NCBI GenBank assembly: GCA_900313875.1
Contig: OMSY01000165.1
Location: forward strand, 1 to 5,576
DNA length: 5,576 nt
Direction of reading: 5' to 3'
Source: an uncultured Actinomycetes bacterium
GTDB lineage: Bacteria > Actinomycetota > Coriobacteriia > Coriobacteriales > RUG844
In this document: one piece after another, positions 1-5,576 of the stretch
Layout of the letters: each line of letters begins with the position of its first letter
Position numbering within the stretch: position 1 is the first letter of the stretch
Notes under the pieces: generated by a model
Databases searched by the model: none
What the model was told of the DNA's origin: nothing
What the model saw: the letters and a program-made list of their open reading frames with translations, nothing else
Made by a program: the position numbers and the translations under genes

Positions 1-2028
1 GACATGGTCGCGTTGGACATCGAAGGTGCGTCGCCCCATCTTCGAGGAGTTCGAGAAGGTCGGCGGGTCGACGAAGATGAGGTCGAAGCGCCTCCTGGCC
101 GTACGCTGCTCATCGACCCATCGGCGACAGTCCGCACGGACATACTCATGTTCCCCACCCGAGAAGCCGTTGAGCTCCATGTTCTCCCGCGCCCAATCGA
201 GATAGTTCTGGGAAAGGTCGACCGTCGTGGTGGAGCGGGCGCCACCGGCAGCCGCATGCACGGTCGCCGTCCCCGTGTAGGCGAAGAGGTTGAGGAACCG
301 CGCACCCTCGGCCTTGCCGAAGATGAGCTCGCGGGTGAGACGCTGGTCGAGGAACAGGCCGCAATCGAGCCGTTCGGAGAGGTTGAGCTTGAACAGCAGC
401 CCCGCCTCCTCCGTGATGCCCGTCACCGCGGCACCTCCGGGCTCGCATGCATACTGCGAACCGCCGCGCCCATGCCTCCTCACCTTGCAGAAGACATCCT
501 GCGGCCGGACACCGAGCACCGCCGGTATCACGGCGAGGGCATCCGCGAACCTCGCGCGGGCCTTCTCCGGATCGACCTCGGAGGGAGCCGCATACTCGGC
601 GACCTGCACCCAGGCGCGGCCCTTGTCCGGACCGGCCCCACCGAACCAGTCGATGGCCAGGTTGTAGTCGGGAAGGTCCGCATCGTAGATGCGATAGGCG
701 CTGATGCGCTCCCGGCGCGCCCATCGTCTGCGCAACCTCGCGACCTTCCGAAGCCGTGAGACGAACTGCCCGGTGCCCGCCATGGCGACGGGGATATGCT
801 GCTCCCCGACCACCACCTCGAACCCGGATGGTGCATCCCGCCGACCATCATCCGGGCCCGAGCCGGATGATGGTCCCAGCACGTACAGGTGCAGCAGGCT
901 CTCGATGGGGCCGTTGTAAAGCCGCACCGTGCGTTCCGGGACGAGACCGAGTGCGGCATCGAGTCCCGGGTCAGGGGAGATCACCGCAAACGAGAACCCC
1001 TCGAAACCGCGACGCAACCGGGAGGCGATGGCAGCGTAAAGCGCGGGCAGCTGCGCACGCGTCGAGAGGCGTTCCCCATAAGGCGGGTTCATCGCGATCA
1101 GACCACGCTCGGACTCCGGAGCGGCAAGCTCGGCCACATCGGCGCAATCCAGCTCGACAAGACCGTCGAGACGCATACGGCGAAGGCACTCGCGCGCGAT
1201 TCCCACGGCGACGGGATCGATGTCGGATGCACGGATGATGCATTCGCGGGCCCTCCCCTGCTCGGCACGCTCATCGGCCTCGTCGAGCAGGGCATCCCAC
1301 CGCCCGGCATCGAAGCCCTTCCAGCTCTCGAAGCACCAGCGCTCACGCAGGATGCCGGGGGCGATATCATATGCAATCATCGCCGCCTCGATGGCGAACG
1401 TGCCACTCCCGCAGAGCGGGTCGAGGAACGTCCCTCCCTCCTGTGCGATGCGCGGCCAACCGGCAAGGAGCAGGATACCTGCTGCAAGGGTCTCCTTGAG
1501 CGGCGCCGTCACCTGCATCCTGCCCTGTCGGTATCCCCTGCGATGGAGGGCCTCGCCTGCCAGGTCGAGTGCGACGGTGGCCTTGGCACCGTGCAACGAG
1601 ACGTTGATGCGGACATCCGCATCGTGCGGGTCCACGTCGGGCCTGACCCCATGGGCATCGCGCAGGGCATCGCACACCGCATCCTTGACCTTGAGCGCAA
1701 GGAACCGGGAATCGCGCAGGGTACCGCTCGTCCCCCGTGCATCCACCGCAATGGTGTGCAAGGGGTCCAACCATTCCGTCCAGGGCAATCCCCGCACGCC
1801 CCTGTAGAGCTCATCTGCATCGGATGCGGGAACACGTCCGATGATGAGCAGCACACGGGAGGCGACACGCGTCCAGAGCGCCGCACGCATACCCTGCTCG
1901 AGCGTCCCGAAGAACGCCACACCGCTCTTCAGGGGGCGCACCCGACGCATCCGCATGGCGCGCAGCTCATCGGCGCACACGCCCTCGAGACCCAGGGAAC
2001 ACGGTGCGAAGAACTCCAACTCCTCCAT
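1..2028 (-). CDS. rlmKL: Bifunctional 23S rRNA guanine methyltransferase RlmKL (C-terminus cut by window edge)
   Basis: One uninterrupted frame of 676 codons runs from ATG at 2028 to base 1 with no stop, so the gene continues beyond the window. It is not broken. By family knowledge, the RlmL half makes N2-methyl-G2445 and the RlmK half N7-methyl-G2069 (E. coli numbering) in 23S rRNA, using S-adenosylmethionine, in the cytoplasm during 50S assembly. Seen in order: an N-terminal ferredoxin-like/THUMP region (about residues 1-165); the RlmL SAM motif DPLCGSGT at 203-210; catalytic NPPYGERL at 314-321; a linker at about 385-423; SRLRK and YRIYDADLPDYN (about 445-456) opening the RlmK half; its SAM motif NLFAYTGTATVHAAAGGA at 580-597; TTVDLSQNYL at 601-610; and DPPTFSNSS at 654-662. 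The visible end, FDVQRDHV, matches a segment near the C-terminus of E. coli RlmL, so only some tens of residues are missing. The inter-domain linker looks longer than in E. coli and is encoded by a palindrome. It is last in a same-strand gene series. The identity is secure. Confidence 0.95.
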   Translation of the reverse strand, partial: MEELEFFAPCSLGLEGVCADELRAMRMRRVRPLKSGVAFFGTLEQGMRAALWTRVASRVLLIIGRVPASDADELYRGVRGLPWTEWLDPLHTIAVDARGTSGTLRDSRFLALKVKDAVCDALRDAHGVRPDVDPHDADVRINVSLHGAKATVALDLAGEALHRRGYRQGRMQVTAPLKETLAAGILLLAGWPRIAQEGGTFLDPLCGSGTFAIEAAMIAYDIAPGILRERWCFESWKGFDAGRWDALLDEADERAEQGRARECIIRASDIDPVAVGIARECLRRMRLDGLVELDCADVAELAAPESERGLIAMNPPYGERLSTRAQLPALYAAIASRLRRGFEGFSFAVISPDPGLDAALGLVPERTVRLYNGPIESLLHLYVLGPSSGSGPDDGRRDAPSGFEVVVGEQHIPVAMAGTGQFVSRLRKVARLRRRWARRERISAYRIYDADLPDYNLAIDWFGGAGPDKGRAWVQVAEYAAPSEVDPEKARARFADALAVIPAVLGVRPQDVFCKVRRHGRGGSQYACEPGGAAVTGITEEAGLLFKLNLSERLDCGLFLDQRLTRELIFGKAEGARFLNLFAYTGTATVHAAAGGARSTTTVDLSQNYLDWARENMELNGFSGGEHEYVRADCRRWVDEQRTARRRFDLIFVDPPTFSNSSKMGRRTFDVQRDHV
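843..875. repeat. Perfect 13-bp inverted repeat inside rlmKL linker
   Basis: Arms GACCATCATCCGG (843-855) and CCGGATGATGGTC (863-875) are exact reverse complements around a 7-base loop (856-862). The structure encodes residues 385-396 of RlmKL (Gly, Pro, Ser, Asp, Arg rich), exactly in the linker between the two methyltransferase domains. A further partial copy of the CCGGATGG core lies just beside it at 824-831. The palindrome itself is certain. Whether it acts as an RNA hairpin or is an inserted REP-like element is inference. Confidence 0.85.
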
Positions 2029-2034
2029 GATGAA

Positions 2035-2042
2035 TCACCTTT
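2035..2042 (-). promoter_or_regulatory. Ribosome binding site of rlmKL
   Basis: On the minus strand the bases read AAAGGTGA, ending 6 bases before the ATG at 2028. This supports that start, after which the family-typical N-terminus MEELEFFAPCSLGLEG begins directly. Confidence 0.75.
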
Positions 2043-2054
2043 CAGGCCCGTCGC

Positions 2055-2089
2055 ATCCGGCAGGCCGGGCACACGACGACATGCCGGAT
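2055..2089. repeat. 8-bp perfect inverted repeat in the gap upstream of rlmKL
   Basis: Arms ATCCGGCA (2055-2062) and TGCCGGAT (2082-2089) flank a 19-base loop within the 76-base gap 2029-2104. On the transcript the stem would lie about 12 bases before the rlmKL ribosome binding site and 15 bases after the preceding stop. No T tract follows, so it is not a standard intrinsic terminator. It could be an attenuating or processing hairpin. A competing 5-bp pairing (GCCCG 2046-2050 with CGGGC 2066-2070) overlaps it. The ATCCGG core is shared with the palindrome at 843-875. Confidence 0.6.
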
Positions 2090-2104
2090 TGGACGGTCAG
2101 GATG

Positions 2105-3211
2105 TCAGTTCGGGGAGAAGAAGGACCCGAGCACATCACCGGGGTCCCCGGGGCCGTGATGGTGATGGTGATGATGGGGGCGACCCTGGGGCTGCACCCC
2201 ACGGTACCCGTCAACCGTGGAGAACCCACGGTACCCGTCCTGCTGGGCATAGGGGTCCTCGTAGTCATCATCGTAGCCGTCACCGTAGTCCAGCTCGTCG
2301 GCGGCAGACCAATCGAGACCGTTGTCGGCGCAGGTCTGCTCGTCGGCATAGAGCAGGGCGAGTCCCTGCGGACCGAGGTCCCCGCCGCCGATGACCGAGA
2401 GCAGGTCATAGAGCTGATAGGCCGCCTCGATGCCGGGGAGCATGAGGTCGAGCTCGTCGGCAGCCGAGAGCGCGTACCCCAGCTCCACCACGAAATACCC
2501 CACGTTGGGCATGCCCTCATAATCGCCTTCAAGCGTATGGGCGACCAGGTGCAGCACGGATTCGGAGACGTCATCGAGCACGGCAAGGGTCTTCAGGGCA
2601 AGTGCCGGGTCAAGACCGGAGTGGATGGCAAGCGTGAGGGATTCCACCAACCCCATGAGCGTGCTCGCGAACGAGATGCTGTGCATGAGCCGCGCAAGCT
2701 GACCGGTGCCGGCCGCGCCCGCGCGCATGCACTCGAACCCCGTGGCCGCAAGCAGCGGTTCGACCGCGGTGCAATCATGCTCGTCGCCCCCGATGGCGAT
2801 GACCGAGCTGTCGGGGGCATGCACGCCGAAGGAGGCGAGGAGCAACGCATCGACGACATGCAGGTCGCCTACCGCCCCGATGGCATGCAACTCGCGCGCA
2901 AGCTGGGGCGTGGACGGCGTCATGTCTATCAGGAAACTACCGGCGGGAGCTATCTCGACAAGTCCCCCGGTACCCATGTAGACTTCCTCCACGAGCTCGG
3001 GGGAGGACAGCCAGGTGATGATGGCGAGGTCATCTCCTCCCGGCTCATGTGGGGAGGCCCCAGCCTCGAGGGATGCGGCGAGATCTCGCAGACCCGCCGG
3101 CTCCGCATCGTAGGACAGCACGTCCCAACCCTGTTCACGCAACGCGATGCCCATGGGGGTAGAGGAGCCGAGCGAGCTGACCATGATGACCTTGGTTTTC
3201 AATGGGTCCAT
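2105..3211 (-). CDS. Diverged 3-hydroxyisobutyrate dehydrogenase-like protein with acidic His7-bearing C-terminal tail; probable pseudoenzyme
   Basis: This encodes 368 residues, TGA stop at 2105-2107. The fold resembles the beta-hydroxyacid dehydrogenase family (3-hydroxyisobutyrate, tartronate semialdehyde and 6-phosphogluconate dehydrogenases): an N-terminal Rossmann-like half (1-165), then a helical half (about 166-290). Family members usually have about 290-300 residues, so about 75 are extra. Key signatures are altered. The nucleotide loop GxGxxG reads SSLGSSTPMG (12-21). The DAPVSGG substrate motif reads DALLLAS (121-127). The catalytic Lys of GxGxxxKxxNN aligns with Arg174, with His177-Ser178 replacing the two Asn. 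The later KDL motif reads VEL (242-244). The tail has an Asp/Tyr-rich stretch (299-321), a DGYRG repeat (325-329, 334-338), seven histidines (346-352) and ends GSFFSPN. No signal peptide or membrane segment is seen. The gene lies 54 bases after degV and 76 before rlmKL, so it may be cotranscribed. It may be a noncatalytic sensor or scaffold, or an enzyme with changed chemistry. The family call is fairly sure; the function is unknown. Confidence 0.8.
   Translation of the reverse strand: MDPLKTKVIMVSSLGSSTPMGIALREQGWDVLSYDAEPAGLRDLAASLEAGASPHEPGGDDLAIITWLSSPELVEEVYMGTGGLVEIAPAGSFLIDMTPSTPQLARELHAIGAVGDLHVVDALLLASFGVHAPDSSVIAIGGDEHDCTAVEPLLAATGFECMRAGAAGTGQLARLMHSISFASTLMGLVESLTLAIHSGLDPALALKTLAVLDDVSESVLHLVAHTLEGDYEGMPNVGYFVVELGYALSAADELDLMLPGIEAAYQLYDLLSVIGGGDLGPQGLALLYADEQTCADNGLDWSAADELDYGDGYDDDYEDPYAQQDGYRGFSTVDGYRGVQPQGRPHHHHHHHGPGDPGDVLGSFFSPN
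2156..2176 (-). repeat. Seven-histidine codon run
   Basis: Seven consecutive His codons (mixed CAT and CAC) encode residues 346-352 of the dehydrogenase-like protein. The run is internal, with 16 residues after it, and uses mixed codons. It therefore looks like a native metal-binding-type stretch rather than a cloning tag. Confidence 0.9.
2198..2239 (-). repeat. 15-bp direct repeat in the tail of the dehydrogenase-like gene
   Basis: The 15 bases CCCACGGTACCCGTC occur at 2198-2212 and 2225-2239, a period of 27 bases or nine codons. They encode the two DGYRG copies of the tail. The 27-base spacing keeps frame, so the tail may have grown by tandem duplication. A 7-bp inverted repeat (CCACGGT 2199-2205, ACCGTGG 2214-2220) is nested here. 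Confidence 0.85.
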
Positions 3212-3218
3212 GAGGATG

Positions 3219-3227
3219 CCCCTCCTT
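3219..3227 (-). promoter_or_regulatory. Strong ribosome binding site of the dehydrogenase-like gene
   Basis: The minus strand reads AAGGAGGGG, 7 bases before the ATG at 3211. It contains a full AAGGAGG core, predicting efficient translation and fixing the start. Confidence 0.85.
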
Positions 3228-3265
3228 GCGGGAAGCGACGGGACAAGACGCCGCTCATACTCGAA

Positions 3266-4168
3266 CTAGAAGAAAACCCCCTCGGGAGGGTTCGTGAACT
3301 TCCCGGGAAGGATGGAATCGCAATGATACACGATACCGAGCGCGGGACCCACATGCACACCGATGACCGGTGAGACGGGCAGCACGTCGACAGGGGCCTG
3401 GGCGATGGGCTCGATGACATCCCGCGCCCATTCCTCTGCAGGTTCCCGCGGTCCGATGTAATGCACGGTGGCCTCGACAAGACCGAACCTCCGCACATCA
3501 CGCTCGAACATCTTGGCGATCTTCGAGACGCTCTTGTTGAAGGTCGGGTACTTCCCCGCCACCTCGACCTCCCCATCGAACACGGTGAGGATGGGACAGA
3601 TCCGAAGGAGGTTGCCCACGAGGGAGGCTGCCCTCCCGATACGTCCACCGGCCTTGAGGAACGCGAGGGACCGGGGGGTGAAGAGCCACCGCGAGGACAG
3701 GCAGGTCCTGACCGCGATGTCGTGGCATTCGGCAAGGGGGGCTCCCCGAAGCGCCGCACGCGCCGCCGCAAGCACCCCGTACCCCTCGTCCAGCGAGTTG
3801 GAACCCGTGTCCAGCATGCAGGCATGCCAGTCGGGATACCGCTCCTTCACCTGCTTCGCCACGAGGCATGCGCTGTCGAACATACCCGACATCCTGCTGC
3901 CGATGAAGCCCGCGAACACGTCCCGACCCTTCTCCGCCGCGTTGACGAAGGCCTGCGCCGTCGCCTCGAGCGAGGCCTGGGACGAGGTCGGGATGTCGTC
4001 CACGAGATCCCCGATGCGGTCATAGAACGCGACGATGTCCATCGTCGTCTCCTCGTGTGTCATGCCTCCCTCGTTGACATACAGGCTCAGAACATCGATG
4101 TCGAGCTCCGCCAGCATCCCCTTGTCAAGGGAACTCGCCGAGTCGGTGATGACCTGGACGTTAGACAT
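3266..4168 (-). CDS. DegV-family fatty-acid-binding protein (FakB-like)
   Basis: This encodes 300 residues, at the upper end of the usual DegV length, TAG stop at 3266-3268. DegV/FakB proteins hold a long-chain fatty acid in a deep pocket and, in Gram-positive bacteria, present it to the kinase FakA for phosphorylation into acyl-phosphate used in phospholipid synthesis. Seen: N-terminal VITDSASSL (6-14); the head-group motif PTSSQAS (60-66), matching the family TSQPS; GSRMSGMFDSA (90-100), matching the SSGLSGTYQSA region; the strongly conserved LAFLKAGGRIGRA (168-180); CPILTVFDGEVEV (191-203); and the C-terminal VIGVHVGPALGIVYH (268-282), containing the family His. The frame is open far upstream across the citrate synthase gene, so the start is set by the family N-terminus and a purine-rich ribosome binding site at 4172-4180. 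The preceding gene ends 61 bases upstream. FakA is not in this window, so the partner and ligand are inferred from family only. The family call is secure; the role in lipid uptake is likely but not shown. Confidence 0.95.
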   Translation of the reverse strand: MSNVQVITDSASSLDKGMLAELDIDVLSLYVNEGGMTHEETTMDIVAFYDRIGDLVDDIPTSSQASLEATAQAFVNAAEKGRDVFAGFIGSRMSGMFDSACLVAKQVKERYPDWHACMLDTGSNSLDEGYGVLAAARAALRGAPLAECHDIAVRTCLSSRWLFTPRSLAFLKAGGRIGRAASLVGNLLRICPILTVFDGEVEVAGKYPTFNKSVSKIAKMFERDVRRFGLVEATVHYIGPREPAEEWARDVIEPIAQAPVDVLPVSPVIGVHVGPALGIVYHCDSILPGKFTNPPEGVFF

Positions 4169-4171
4169 ATA

Positions 4172-4180
4172 CCCCCCTCT
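4172..4180 (-). promoter_or_regulatory. Ribosome binding site of the degV-family gene
   Basis: The minus strand reads AGAGGGGGG, ending 3 bases before ATG 4168 (7 if only AGAGG pairs with 16S rRNA). It decides the start among in-frame candidates, because the frame is open well upstream. Confidence 0.65.
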
Positions 4181-4189
4181 GGATGCAAG

Positions 4190-4222
4190 GATATCCCATC
4201 CCCATGCAGCGGGTGGGATATC
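4190..4222. repeat. 9-bp perfect inverted repeat after citrate synthase
   Basis: Arms GATATCCCA (4190-4198) and TGGGATATC (4214-4222) flank a 15-base loop. It begins 7 bases beyond the citrate synthase stop and ends 9 bases before the degV-family ribosome binding site. On the transcript the stem is followed by CTTGCATCC, not a U tract. It could be a weak or factor-assisted terminator, an mRNA 3'-end stabiliser separating expression of the two genes, or a dyad for a DNA-binding protein. The repeat is certain; its role is open. Confidence 0.7.
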
Positions 4223-4229
4223 GGAAGAC

Positions 4230-5558
4230 CTACTGGAGCGACCGCGGCTTGACGATCGACTTGTACGCAGGCCGGATGATGCGCTTTCCGGAGACCATCT
4301 CCTCGAAACGATGCGCCGCCCAGCCAGCCATGCGCGAGCAGGCGAAGATGGGGGTGAACAGGTCATCCGGGATACCGAGCATACGATACACGAACCCGCT
4401 GTACATATCGACGTTGGCACAGATCTTCTTGCCACCGCCCTTCTTCTCCGCGATGATCTCGGGGGTGAGACGCTCGATGGCCTCGAGGAGGCGGTACTCG
4501 CGCTCGAACTCCGTTCCCTCGGCAAGCTTGCTCGCATACTGTTTGCAGATGACGGCGCGCGGGTCGGATAGCGTGTAGACCGCATGGCCCATACCGTAGA
4601 CGAGACCGGCACGGTCGAATGCCTCCTTGTTGACGATCTTGCGCAGATAGTCGGCAACCTGACCCTCGTCATCCCAATCGGCCACGTTCTGCTTGAGGTC
4701 GTCCTGCATGGCGAGGACCCGGGCATTCGCACCACCGTGCCGGGGACCCTTGAGCGAGCCGATGGCGGCGGTGTAGGTTGAATACGGGTCTGTGCCGGTG
4801 GAGGTGAGCACACGCGTCGTGAACGTGGAGTTGTTGCCGCCACCATGCTCGGCATGGATCATGAGCATGACGTCGAGCATGACCGCTTCCTCATGCGTGT
4901 ACTCACGATCATATCGCAACATCGAGAGGATGGTCTCCGCTGTCGACTGGCCGGGGACGAAACGATGCATGATCATCGATTCGCCAAACATGAAGGCGCG
5001 CTTGGCATGGTAGGCGAGCACCATGATGCGCGGCAGACGCGAGATGAGCGAGATGGCCGTGTCGATCTCGTGCTCGGGGGTCATGACCTCGCAATCCGGG
5101 TCATATGAGTACAGACGTGCCACGCAACGGGCGAGCTGGTTCATGATGTTGGCAGAGGCGCCTTTCATGATCACATCAGCGACGAAATCCTGCGGGAGCT
5201 CGCGTGCCTCATCGATCTTGCGCCGGAACAGGGCGAGCTGATCCCCATCGGGGACGGAACCACCGAGCAGGAGGTAGGCGATGGCCTCGAAACCGAAATG
5301 GTCGTGTTCGCGGGCATGGCGCACGAGGTCATCGATGCTGTAGCCACGGAACGTGAGGCGACCCTGGTCTGGCACGACCTCGTCATCCATGACCATGTAA
5401 CCATGCACGTTGCTTATCTTGGTGATACCCGCGAGTACGCCGGTACCGTCAGCGTTCCTGAGTCCGCGCTTGACGTCATACCGGTTGTAATACTTCGGAT
5501 CGATGCTGTTCACGCTCTCGAAATCCTTATAGAAATCGAGCCTGTCGTTATCTGCCAT
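4230..5558 (-). CDS. gltA: Citrate synthase
   Basis: This condenses oxaloacetate and acetyl-CoA to citrate and CoA, the entry step of the TCA cycle. In many anaerobes it serves mainly the oxidative branch towards 2-oxoglutarate and glutamate. It has 442 residues from the chosen ATG, somewhat longer than the usual 370-430. The TAG stop is at 4230-4232. All active-site landmarks are seen (numbers from the first ATG, 5561; subtract one for the chosen start): the first His in HAEHGGGNNST (His239); GPRHGGAN (273-280); the second His in GMGHAVY (His326), with SDPR ending at Arg335; the catalytic Asp in NVDMYSG (Asp385); and substrate Arg in CSRMAGW (Arg410) and IIRPAYKS (Arg430). Nothing essential is missing, so it should be active. 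A 2-methylcitrate synthase activity cannot be excluded from sequence alone, but no prp genes are nearby. Two ATGs stand in tandem (5561 and 5558). The ribosome binding site AAAGGA at 5564-5569 lies 2 bases from the first and 5 from the second, so the second is preferred. It is first in a same-strand series within the window. Confidence 0.96.
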   Translation of the reverse strand: MADNDRLDFYKDFESVNSIDPKYYNRYDVKRGLRNADGTGVLAGITKISNVHGYMVMDDEVVPDQGRLTFRGYSIDDLVRHAREHDHFGFEAIAYLLLGGSVPDGDQLALFRRKIDEARELPQDFVADVIMKGASANIMNQLARCVARLYSYDPDCEVMTPEHEIDTAISLISRLPRIMVLAYHAKRAFMFGESMIMHRFVPGQSTAETILSMLRYDREYTHEEAVMLDVMLMIHAEHGGGNNSTFTTRVLTSTGTDPYSTYTAAIGSLKGPRHGGANARVLAMQDDLKQNVADWDDEGQVADYLRKIVNKEAFDRAGLVYGMGHAVYTLSDPRAVICKQYASKLAEGTEFEREYRLLEAIERLTPEIIAEKKGGGKKICANVDMYSGFVYRMLGIPDDLFTPIFACSRMAGWAAHRFEEMVSGKRIIRPAYKSIVKPRSLQ

Positions 5559-5563
5559 CATGG

Positions 5564-5569
5564 TCCTTT
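5564..5569 (-). promoter_or_regulatory. Ribosome binding site of citrate synthase
   Basis: The minus strand reads AAAGGA just before tandem ATG codons. Spacing is 2 bases to the first ATG and 5 to the second, favouring 5558 as the start. Only 7 more bases are visible upstream, so any promoter lies outside the window. Confidence 0.7.
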
Positions 5570-5576
5570 CTCTCGA

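Noticed and set aside
2156..2176. The His run as an engineered affinity tag or vector contamination.
   Set aside because: It is internal, has seven residues with mixed codons, and sits in a continuous chromosomal gene with no linker or vector sequence around it.
889..2394. A 501-codon open frame on the plus strand.
   Set aside because: It lies antisense to rlmKL, whose motifs and colinearity with the E. coli protein are decisive. Long antisense frames are expected in GC-rich coding DNA.
3280..3316. A hairpin-like stretch (CCCCCTCGGGAGGG and CTTCCCGGGAAGG) near the end of the degV-family gene as a terminator.
   Set aside because: It lies inside the coding sequence for the conserved C-terminal part, with short stems and no T tract between it and the next ribosome binding site.
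1841..3373. A 510-codon open frame on the plus strand with a strongly hydrophobic Val/Ile segment resembling a membrane helix near 2155-2320.
   Set aside because: It is the antisense shadow of the dehydrogenase-like gene. The hydrophobic stretch is the complement of His and Asp codons in the tail. It has no family resemblance or convincing ribosome binding site, and it overlaps three well-supported features.
3461..4252. A 263-codon plus-strand frame opposite the degV-family gene.
   Set aside because: The Arg/His-rich composition and lack of any recognisable motif mark it as an antisense shadow of a clear DegV-family gene.
4169..4855. A 229-codon upstream extension of the degV-family frame, overlapping the citrate synthase gene.
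   Set aside because: The extension is Arg/Ser-rich shadow sequence of citrate synthase in another frame. The true DegV N-terminus starts at 4168 after its own ribosome binding site.

Overview
The window is a compact, GC-rich (about 60 % by eye) stretch of bacterial chromosome. All four genes lie on the minus strand and read from the right edge towards the left, with gaps of only 54 to 76 bases. In transcription order they are: a citrate synthase (4230-5558); a DegV-family fatty-acid-binding protein (3266-4168); a diverged 3-hydroxyisobutyrate/6-phosphogluconate-dehydrogenase-like protein with an acidic, His7-bearing tail (2105-3211); and a bifunctional 23S rRNA methyltransferase of the RlmKL type (2028 to base 1, cut by the window edge). 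Each start has a plausible Shine-Dalgarno sequence. I see no tRNA, rRNA, transposase, CRISPR array or canonical T-tract terminator.

The organism cannot be fixed from this window alone. A DegV/FakB homologue and strong GGAGG-type ribosome binding sites suit a Gram-positive lineage. Together with the GC content and the anaerobe-like citrate synthase, this would fit a high-GC anaerobe such as Coriobacteriia. The fused RlmKL arrangement is best known to me from Gammaproteobacteria. The placement is low-confidence inference.

Region by region: 5562-5576 holds only the citrate synthase ribosome binding site. The 4169-4229 gap carries a 9-bp perfect inverted repeat just after the citrate synthase stop. 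The 3212-3265 gap has only a ribosome binding site. The 2029-2104 gap has an 8-bp perfect inverted repeat upstream of the methyltransferase ribosome binding site. Inside the methyltransferase, a perfect 13-bp palindrome with a 7-base loop codes for the linker between the two catalytic domains.

The same orientation and short gaps allow a single transcript, but the products do not form one obvious pathway: central carbon entry, fatty-acid handling, a probable pseudoenzyme and rRNA modification. No complete novel system is evident. The part most worth study is the dehydrogenase-like protein. Its cofactor-binding, substrate-binding and catalytic signatures have all diverged, and it carries a repeat-bearing acidic tail with a native histidine run.
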